Part shown: in pieces, positions 58,737-64,000 of the stretch
Layout: the number at the start of each line of letters is the position of its first letter
How positions within the stretch are numbered: the first letter of the stretch is position 1
Assembly: GCA_963828445.1 (NCBI GenBank)
Contig: CAWHFP010000021.1
Span: 339,449 to 403,448, forward strand
DNA from: Bog-532 sp963828445
GTDB lineage: Bacteria > Actinomycetota > Actinomycetes > Streptosporangiales > Streptosporangiaceae
Reading direction: 5' to 3'
DNA: 64,000 nucleotides
Notes under the pieces: generated by a model
What the model saw: the letters and a program-made list of their open reading frames with translations, nothing else
Databases searched by the model: none
Told to the model about the DNA's origin: nothing
Program-made: the position numbers and the translations under genes

Positions 58737-59972
58737 CTAATCTTCCGCCTCCCGATACTCGCTGGGACGATGCCCACCCTCGGCATAATCCCCGTCCACC
58801 AGCACCGCGGGCCGGACCGCGCCGGCGCCGAATCGCTGCGTGATCTGGTCCATGGCCCGCTCGGCTTCCCGCCAGCCGGTGGGCTTGTCGTCGAACGCCA
58901 GCTGGGTGGTGGCACCCGAGGCCGCGGCCAGCCCGGTCATCCGCACCCCGACCAGCCGCAACCGGGCCGCCCCGTCCAGGCCGGAACCCTCGTACAGGGC
59001 ACACGCGGTCTCATAGATGGTCCGGGTCAGATCAACGGGGTCGGGCAGCGTCCGTGACCGGGTGATGGTGCGGAAGTTACCCAGCCGCAGCTTGACCGTG
59101 ACCGTCCGGCCGGCCCAGCCACCCTCGCGCAGCGCCCGGGCCGTCCGCTCCGACAGCCGCAGCAGTTCCCGGCGGATGACGTCCGGGTCGGTTACGTCGG
59201 TAGCGAACGTCTCCTCGGCCCCGATGCTCTTGTCCGGCGCGTGCGGGGTCACCGACCGCTGGTCGCGGCCCCAGGCCAGGGCGGACAGGTGCGCGCCGAC
59301 CGCGTCGCCCAGGTGCTGCTGCAGAGTGTCCAGGGGGGCGTGGGCGATGTCTCCCACCGTGCGCAGCCCGAGCCGGGCCAGGGTCTCGCCGGTCCGCTGG
59401 CCGACCCCCCACAGCGCCGACACCGGCAGCGGGTGCAGGAAGTCCAGCACGCCGTCGGCCGGGACGACCAGCAGCCCATCCGGTTTGGCCCGTACCGAGG
59501 CGATCTTGGCGATGAACTTGGACGACGCCACCCCGACCGAGCAGGTCAGCCCCTGCTCGGCTTCGACCTGCCGCCGGATGGCCGCGCCGATCCAAGCCGG
59601 TGACCCCAGCCGCCGCCGGGCCCCGGACACGTCCAGGAAGGCCTCGTCCAGGGCCAGCGGCTCGACCACCGGGGTGACCGACCGGAAGACCGCCATGACC
59701 TGCTTGGACACCTCGCTGTAGATCCCCCGGCGGGGCGGCACGAAGATGGCCTGCGGGCACCGGCGCCGGGCCACCGCCCCGGGCATGGCCGACCGGACCC
59801 CGAACTTGCGCGCCTCGTAGGAGGCCGACAGGACCACGCCGCGCCCGTTGGGCGAGCCGACGATGACCGGCTTGCCCATCAATTCGGGCCGGTCCCGGAT
59901 CTCCACGCTGGCGTAGAAGGCGTCCATATCCACGTGCAGGATGTGACAGCCAGTGTCATCGGGAGCGGTCAT
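58737..59972 (-). CDS. dinB: DNA polymerase IV
   Basis: Y-family translesion polymerase, 411 residues. Catalytic residues are in ILHVDMDAFYASVEIRDRP and PLALDEAFLDVSG, with the steric and substrate motif SYEARKFGVRSAMPG. A helix-hairpin-helix region (LWGVGQRTGETLARLGL), the little-finger domain and a C-terminal clamp-binding motif QLAFDD follow. It takes part in damage tolerance at the replication fork. The ATG is clear. The 133 bases upstream of the neighbouring DUF3040 gene hold no site that I recognise. Confidence 0.95.
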   Translation of the reverse strand: MTAPDDTGCHILHVDMDAFYASVEIRDRPELMGKPVIVGSPNGRGVVLSASYEARKFGVRSAMPGAVARRRCPQAIFVPPRRGIYSEVSKQVMAVFRSVTPVVEPLALDEAFLDVSGARRRLGSPAWIGAAIRRQVEAEQGLTCSVGVASSKFIAKIASVRAKPDGLLVVPADGVLDFLHPLPVSALWGVGQRTGETLARLGLRTVGDIAHAPLDTLQQHLGDAVGAHLSALAWGRDQRSVTPHAPDKSIGAEETFATDVTDPDVIRRELLRLSERTARALREGGWAGRTVTVKLRLGNFRTITRSRTLPDPVDLTRTIYETACALYEGSGLDGAARLRLVGVRMTGLAAASGATTQLAFDDKPTGWREAERAMDQITQRFGAGAVRPAVLVDGDYAEGGHRPSEYREAED

Positions 59973-59982
59973 GACGGCCGTC

Positions 59983-60723
59983 CTAACGTCGCCCCAGCAC
60001 GTGCAGCTTGGCCGCGATGTCCCGCAGCGCCGGGTAGGTGGCCGCCGCCGCCTCCAGGGCCCGCAGCGACTCGGCCGCGCCGGGATCGGCCTCGGCCAGC
60101 GCGCTCGGCACCAGCCCGCCGAAGATCTCCGCGCCGTGGGCCGGGCCCGGGGTCAGCCCGACCGACTCGATCAGCGCGATCAGGCCGGGCAGCGTGAACC
60201 GGCGCGGCGCGGCCCCGTCCCCGGTCGGTCCGGTCCCTTCCAGCAGGGCCCGGGCCTCGTCGAACCGGCCGGCCAGCGCCCGGTGCAGCACCGAGGCGAC
60301 CACCCCCGAAGCCAGCACGCTGACCGTGCCGCCCGGCCGCAGCACGCGGGTGATGGCGGCCAGGGCGTCCGGAGGCGAGTCCACGTACTCCAGCACGCTG
60401 TGGCAGATGACCAGGTCGGCGGTCTGCTCCCCGACCACGCTGTCCAGGCCCGCGGCCTCGCCCTGGATGGCGCTGATGCGCACGTCCATCTCGGCCGCCC
60501 GCCGCTGAGCGGCGGCCAGCGCGTCCGGGCTCGGGTCGACCACGGTCACGTGGTGCCCGAGGGTGGCCAGTGGCACCGCGAATCCGCCGGTGCCCCCGCC
60601 CGCGTCCACCACGTCAAGCTGGTCCTGGCCGGTCTGGGCGGCGCGGGCCGCGAGCACGTCGCGCAGCACGTCCCAGACCACGGACCCGCGCGTGCCGTCT
60701 CGCCGGCCGAGCTGAACCTCCAC
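59983..60723 (-). CDS. Class I SAM-dependent methyltransferase
   Basis: A 246-residue methyltransferase with the SAM site VVDAGGGTGGFAVPLATLGH, an acidic residue in VTVVDPSPD, motif DLVICHSVLEYVDSPPDAL and LRPGGTVSVLA. The GTG giving VEVQLGRRDG has an AGGAGG ribosome site 5 bases upstream; longer frames upstream are not conserved. The substrate is unknown. It runs into dinB with a 10-base gap, so the two may be one transcript. Confidence 0.88.
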   Translation of the reverse strand: MEVQLGRRDGTRGSVVWDVLRDVLAARAAQTGQDQLDVVDAGGGTGGFAVPLATLGHHVTVVDPSPDALAAAQRRAAEMDVRISAIQGEAAGLDSVVGEQTADLVICHSVLEYVDSPPDALAAITRVLRPGGTVSVLASGVVASVLHRALAGRFDEARALLEGTGPTGDGAAPRRFTLPGLIALIESVGLTPGPAHGAEIFGGLVPSALAEADPGAAESLRALEAAAATYPALRDIAAKLHVLGRR

Positions 60724-60886
60724 CGCACCTCCTGATCGCCCCGTGGCTTCAATGTAGTGCCGTCCGGGGACATTTTTGGGTCTCCGCCCAACCGCGTCCC
60801 AGGTCACCGGCGAAATCCTTATGGACTTCAGACACTCTGACGGGATATGCGGGCTCCCCCCAGCCAGAGCAACTATTCTCTTCGCC

Positions 60887-61525
60887 ATGGCTGAGCACCT
60901 TGAGTTGCCGCGCCCTTGCCGTCTGATGCGGACGGTGGTCTGGAACCTCACCGAATCGGTGGGGCTGCCCGGCGTTGGCTACGTCATCGGCCAGGAGCTC
61001 GCCGGGCGGAACGCGGCGATGATCGCGGCGGCCGCCATCATGTGGCTGGTCGCGGTGGTCCGCAAGGTGGTCACCGGGACCGTGCCGGGCCTGGTCACGA
61101 TCTCCGCTCTGGTCATGACGGTGCAGGCCGCGGTGGTGGTCAGCACCGGGAACGTGTTCTTCTTCCTGCTTCAGTTCCCGCTGGCCAACCTGGTCATGTG
61201 CGTCTTGTTCGCGCGGACGGCCCCGACCCGCAAGCCGCTCATCGCGCGGCTGGCCGCCGAGGTCGTGGCGCTCCGCCAGCCGTCCACCCACTACCCGGCC
61301 CTGCACCGCTTCTTCCAGGGCGCCACCTGGCTGTGGGCGGGACTGTTCTTCCTGACCACCGTGGGCCTGTCGGTCATGATGATGACCGAGCCACTGACCC
61401 TGTTCCTGGTCCTCTACACCGCGGTCACCGTGGGCGGCGTGGTGGTCGGGGCCGGGCTGTGCGCGGTCTGGTTCCGCCAGGTGATCCGCAAGACCGGCCT
61501 GCGGATCCGGTTCGCCGCCGTCTGA
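60887..61525 (+). CDS. Integral membrane protein, VC0807/DUF3159-like
   Basis: A 212-residue protein with about six membrane helices (AAMIAAAAIMWLVAVVRKVV, GLVTISALVMTVQAAVV, LANLVMCVLFART, GATWLWAGLFFLTTVGLSVM, LVLYTAVTVGGVVVGAG). The ending WFRQVIRKTGLRIRFAAV is basic. The layout resembles VC0807/DUF3159-type membrane proteins, but I am not sure of the family. The start MAEHLELP is chosen over longer in-frame options that have no homology. Function unknown. Confidence 0.72.
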   Translation: MAEHLELPRPCRLMRTVVWNLTESVGLPGVGYVIGQELAGRNAAMIAAAAIMWLVAVVRKVVTGTVPGLVTISALVMTVQAAVVVSTGNVFFFLLQFPLANLVMCVLFARTAPTRKPLIARLAAEVVALRQPSTHYPALHRFFQGATWLWAGLFFLTTVGLSVMMMTEPLTLFLVLYTAVTVGGVVVGAGLCAVWFRQVIRKTGLRIRFAAV

Positions 61526-61552
61526 GCGGCTCCGTCCTTTGAGCGGCGTCCG

Positions 61553-61570
61553 CTGAGCGGCACCGCTCAG
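61553..61570. terminator. Hairpin at the membrane protein/nusB junction
   Basis: CTGAGCG (61553-61559) and CGCTCAG (61564-61570) form a 7-bp stem with a 4-base loop between two converging genes; GAGCGG is repeated three times in the gap. The stem includes the nusB stop codon. It could end both transcripts. Confidence 0.4.
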
Positions 61571-61986
61571 AGAGTCAGCTCCGGCTTCAGTTTCAGCAGG
61601 CGGGCCAGCAGACCGTTGACGAACGCCGGGGAGCCGTCGGTGGACAGGTCGGTGGCCAGCTGGACCGCCTCACTGATGGCCACGCCGTCCGGGATGTCAT
61701 CGGACCACAGCAGCTCGTAGACGCCGATACGCAGCGTATTGCGGTCGACCGCGGGCATCCGGTCCAGCGTCCAGCCTTCGGCGTAGGCGGCCAGCAGCTC
61801 GTCGATCCGTTCCCGGTGAGCCTCGACGCCGCGGACCAGTTCCGCGGCGTACTCCGGCACCGGGGGGCTGTCATCGGGCTTGGCCGCCGAGCGCTCGGCC
61901 AGCAGCTCCAGCACCGGCTCACCACGCAGCTCAGCTTCGAACAGCACATCCAGGGCGCGCTTACGCGCCTTACTCCGAGCGGGCAC
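61567..61986 (-). CDS. nusB: Transcription antitermination factor NusB
   Basis: A 139-residue all-helical RNA-binding protein that acts with NusE (S10) in rRNA antitermination. Motifs are RSKARKRALDVLFEAELRG, LDRMPAVDRNTLRIGVYELL, IPDGVAISEAVQLATDLST and FVNGLLARLL. The start is GTG. It follows efp by 17 bases. Confidence 0.96.
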   Translation of the reverse strand: MPARSKARKRALDVLFEAELRGEPVLELLAERSAAKPDDSPPVPEYAAELVRGVEAHRERIDELLAAYAEGWTLDRMPAVDRNTLRIGVYELLWSDDIPDGVAISEAVQLATDLSTDGSPAFVNGLLARLLKLKPELTL

Positions 61987-61995
61987 CGTCGTCGT

Positions 61996-63690
61996 CTACG
62001 TGGTCAGGCTCGGCCGAGGTACGTGCCGGTCCGGGTGTCGACCTTGATCTTCTCGCCGGTGGAGATGAACAGCGGGACCTGGATCTCGGCCCCGGTCTCC
62101 AGCTTGGCGGGCTTGGTGCCGCCGGTGGACCGGTCCCCCTGCAGCCCCGGGTCGGTCGAGCTGACGTTCAGCTCCACGGCCGCGGGCAGGTCCACGTACA
62201 GCGGCACGCCATCGTTGAAGGCGATCGTGACCATCTGCTCCTCGAGCAGGTAGTTGGCGGCGTCGCCCACGGTGGCCGCGGGCACGTGCGGCTGGTCGTA
62301 GTCGGTCATGTCCATGAACACGTAGTCGTCGCCCTCGCGGTACAGGTACTGCATGTCCCGCTTGTCGACGTTGGCCACGTCGACCTTGACGCCCGCGTTG
62401 AACGTCCGGTCGACCACCTTGCCGGTCATCACGTTCTTGAGCTTGGACCGGACGAAGGCCCCGCCCTTGCCCGGCTTCACGTGCTGGAAGTCGACGACCG
62501 TCCACAGGTTGCCGTCGATGTTCAGGGTCATGCCGTTCTTGAGGTCGTTGCTCGTCGCCACGTCTGCCGTCTCCGCCTATGCCCGTTGTGCCCGCCCATA
62601 ACAGGGCGAGAAGTTCCTTGGTGGTCCTGGTGAGGATCTCCGCTGCGCCGTCGGCCGCACCGGCCCCTACGATCAGCACGTCCTCGATCCGGACACCGCC
62701 TTGGCCGGGCAGGTAAACACCGGGCTCGACGGTTACCGAAACACGATCCTCAAGCTTACCCGTACTTCCGTACCCGATCATCGGTGCTTCGTGCACTTCC
62801 AGCCCGACACCGTGCCCGAGCCCGTGGCCGAAGTGCTCGCCGTGCCCGGCTTCGGCGATCACGTCCCGGGCGGCCGCGTCCACTTCGCGCAGTCCGGCCC
62901 CGGGCCGGGCCGCCAGGCAGCCGGCCCGCTGGGCCGTGGCCACCAGCTGGTAGAGGTCCCGCTGCCAGTCCGCGGGGTCCCCCAGGGCCACGGTCCGGGT
63001 CATGTCCGCGTGGTAGCCCGCGAACTGGGCGCCGAAGTCCATGGTGATGAGGTCGCCGCGGCGCAGCGGCCGCCCGGACGGCACATGGTGGGGCAGGGCC
63101 CCGTTGGGCCCGCTGGCCACGATGGTGTCGAAGGCCGACTGGTCCGCGCCCAATTCGGCCAGGCGGTGATCCAGCGCGACGGCCAGCCCGTGCTCGCTCA
63201 GGCCCGGCCGGATCAGCGGCAGCACGTCGGCCAGGGCCTGGTCGGTGATCCGGCAGGCGGTCGCGATCAGCTCCAGCTCGGACGGATCCTTGACCGTCCG
63301 CAATTCCTCGATTTTTTTACCGAAGGTCACCAGGTGGGCGTCGTCGGCCGCCGCGCCGACCTGCTCATACTGGTCGACGGTCAGGTGGTGGGTCTCCACC
63401 GCCAGGCGGCGCCACCCGCGCCGCACGGCCTCGGTGGCCAGCAGCGGCTCGATGAACCGCCCCAGCACCAGCTCCAGGTCGGCGGCGTCCCGCTGGGCGG
63501 CCAGCTGGTAGCGGGAGTCGGTGGCCAGCACTCCCCCGCCGTCGGCGGGCAGCAGCAGGGCCGCGTTGGAGCTGGCCAGCCCGGTCAGGTACCGGACGTT
63601 GGGCGGAGCGGTGATCAGGACGGCGTCGGCTTCGAGCTCGGCCAGCTGAGCCTGGGCCCGGGCCCGCCGGGCCGCGTGGATTTCCGGCAT
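61996..63690 (-). CDS. pepP: M24-family Xaa-Pro aminopeptidase (stop codon missing, reads over efp)
   Basis: Metalloaminopeptidase of the M24B group. The metal ligands are seen in TMDFGAQFAGYHADMTRTV (two Asp), GHGLGHGVGLEVHE (His), VTVEPGVYLPG (Glu) and GGVRIEDVLIVG (Glu). The normal protein ends near 62600 with TRTTKELLAL. There the frame has CTG TTA TGG instead of a stop and stays open for 200 more codons, across efp in a different frame, to 61996. That part has no homology and only mirrors efp. Most likely one base is extra near 62600, which would give a stop at 62577. The start is ATG in MPEIHAARRARA. Confidence 0.85.
   Translation of the reverse strand: MPEIHAARRARAQAQLAELEADAVLITAPPNVRYLTGLASSNAALLLPADGGGVLATDSRYQLAAQRDAADLELVLGRFIEPLLATEAVRRGWRRLAVETHHLTVDQYEQVGAAADDAHLVTFGKKIEELRTVKDPSELELIATACRITDQALADVLPLIRPGLSEHGLAVALDHRLAELGADQSAFDTIVASGPNGALPHHVPSGRPLRRGDLITMDFGAQFAGYHADMTRTVALGDPADWQRDLYQLVATAQRAGCLAARPGAGLREVDAAARDVIAEAGHGEHFGHGLGHGVGLEVHEAPMIGYGSTGKLEDRVSVTVEPGVYLPGQGGVRIEDVLIVGAGAADGAAEILTRTTKELLALLWAGTTGIGGDGRRGDEQRPQERHDPEHRRQPVDGRRLPAREAGQGRGLRPVQAQERDDRQGGRPDVQRGRQGRRGQRRQAGHAVPVPRGRRLRVHGHDRLRPAARARGHRGRRRQLPARGADGHDRLQRWRAAVRGPARGRGAERQLDRPGAAGGPVHRRHQARQAGDRGRDPGPAVHLHRREDQGRHPDRHVPRPSLTT
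62004..62561 (-). CDS. efp: Elongation factor P
   Basis: Three-domain tRNA-shaped factor that rescues ribosomes stalled on polyproline, 185 residues. It contains MATSNDLKNGMTLNIDG, the tip loop KPGKGGAFVRSKLKN with the lysine at about residue 32 that can be modified, and a C-terminal OB fold ending GEKIKVDTRTGTYLGRA. This organism needs it more than most: many of its division proteins are full of proline runs. The region is overlapped by an open frame that continues from pepP. Confidence 0.97.
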   Translation of the reverse strand: MATSNDLKNGMTLNIDGNLWTVVDFQHVKPGKGGAFVRSKLKNVMTGKVVDRTFNAGVKVDVANVDKRDMQYLYREGDDYVFMDMTDYDQPHVPAATVGDAANYLLEEQMVTIAFNDGVPLYVDLPAAVELNVSSTDPGLQGDRSTGGTKPAKLETGAEIQVPLFISTGEKIKVDTRTGTYLGRA

Positions 63691-63791
63691 GTCACGACTG
63701 TAACCGTCCCCGGCGAAACTCCCCGGGCGGCCGCGGGTGAGTAAGGGTGGAAGCACACGACGGGAGCAACCATGAACAGATCTTCGCCGTG

Positions 63792-64000
63792 GTGACGGAG
63801 TGGGTCATGCCGTCCGGCCGCACCGGGGCCGGACGGGCCCGGTCTGGCCCGGCAGAATCCGCTGACGCCAAGTCCGCTGACGCCGAGCCCAGCGATGCGG
63901 AGCTGATCGAGCGGTCGCGGCGTGAACCGGACTGCTTCGCCGCGATCTTCGACCGGCACGCGGCCGAGATCCTGCGTTACGTCCACACCAGGCTGGGGCC
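63792..64000 (+). CDS. ECF-type RNA polymerase sigma factor (partial)
   Basis: N-terminal part of a sigma-70-family protein cut by the window end. About 70 residues are seen: an Ala/Asp/Ser/Gly-rich lead and then the region 2 start DAELIERSRREPDCFAAIF and DRHAAEILRYVHTRLG. The GTG at 63792 overlaps, as GTGA, the stop of a tiny frame ATG 63772 to 63795 (MNRSSPW). That frame carries the good ribosome site GGGAG at 63762-63766. Either the small frame couples translation, or a one-base error split the true N-terminus. It is divergent from pepP. Confidence 0.85.
   Translation, partial: MTEWVMPSGRTGAGRARSGPAESADAKSADAEPSDAELIERSRREPDCFAAIFDRHAAEILRYVHTRLG

Noticed and set aside
61996..62576. A 200-residue C-terminal domain of PepP
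   Set aside because: It is efp read in another frame and has no features of its own.

Overview
The window is chromosomal DNA from a very GC-rich actinobacterium, most probably a filamentous actinomycete related to Streptosporangiales. The evidence is the order of the tryptophan, histidine and cell-division genes, a Wag31-type DivIVA, a polyphosphate glucokinase, a MurE with the meso-diaminopimelate signature, the GTG-rich start codons, and DUF3040 and TIGR03085 proteins. Almost everything is housekeeping. I see no insertion sequence, prophage, CRISPR array, secondary-metabolite cluster, rRNA or tRNA gene.

Layout. 1-6 kb, minus strand: glutamate synthase (gltD cut by the window edge, gltB) with a candidate nitrogen-control site upstream. 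6-12 kb, minus: lgt-like gene, trpA, trpB, trpC, an orphan response regulator, the Trp-operon membrane protein and hisI. 12-14 kb: a TIGR03085 protein and ppgK on the plus strand, with a small membrane protein on the minus strand. 14-19 kb, minus: hisF-priA-hisH-hisB-hisC-hisD, tightly overlapping. 19-22 kb: small conserved proteins and a flavin-dependent (F420-type) oxidoreductase beside a MarR remnant. 22-28 kb, minus: dnaE, rluD, lspA, and a DksA/TraR protein. 28.6-32 kb, plus: ileS behind a T-box leader. 32-53 kb, minus: a repeat-rich membrane protein, divIVA, yggT, sepF, yggS, ftsZ, ftsQ, murC, murG, ftsW, mraY, murF, murE, ftsI, ftsL, rsmH and mraZ (the dcw cluster). 53-58 kb, plus: MoxR ATPase, DUF58 and transglutaminase. 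58-64 kb: DUF3040 protein, DNA polymerase IV, methyltransferase, membrane protein, nusB, efp, an M24 peptidase and the start of a sigma factor.

The histidine and tryptophan genes are interleaved, and PriA is expected to serve both pathways. The division block links peptidoglycan precursor synthesis to Z-ring assembly and polar growth. mraZ at its head has a textbook self-control region: four hexamers at exact 10-bp spacing lying over a promoter.

Two cautions apply. At least a dozen genes, several of them essential (ileS twice, murC, ftsQ, priA), are broken by single-base frame changes, one of them beside runs of six C. This looks more like uncorrected assembly or read error than biology, so the coordinates of those genes are given end to end across the break. 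Several genes expected in this synteny are also absent here: trpE between hisI and the Trp-operon membrane protein, murD between mraY and ftsW, and pgeF after ftsZ. The most interesting single gene is the lgt homologue, which has lost the conserved catalytic residues of the family.
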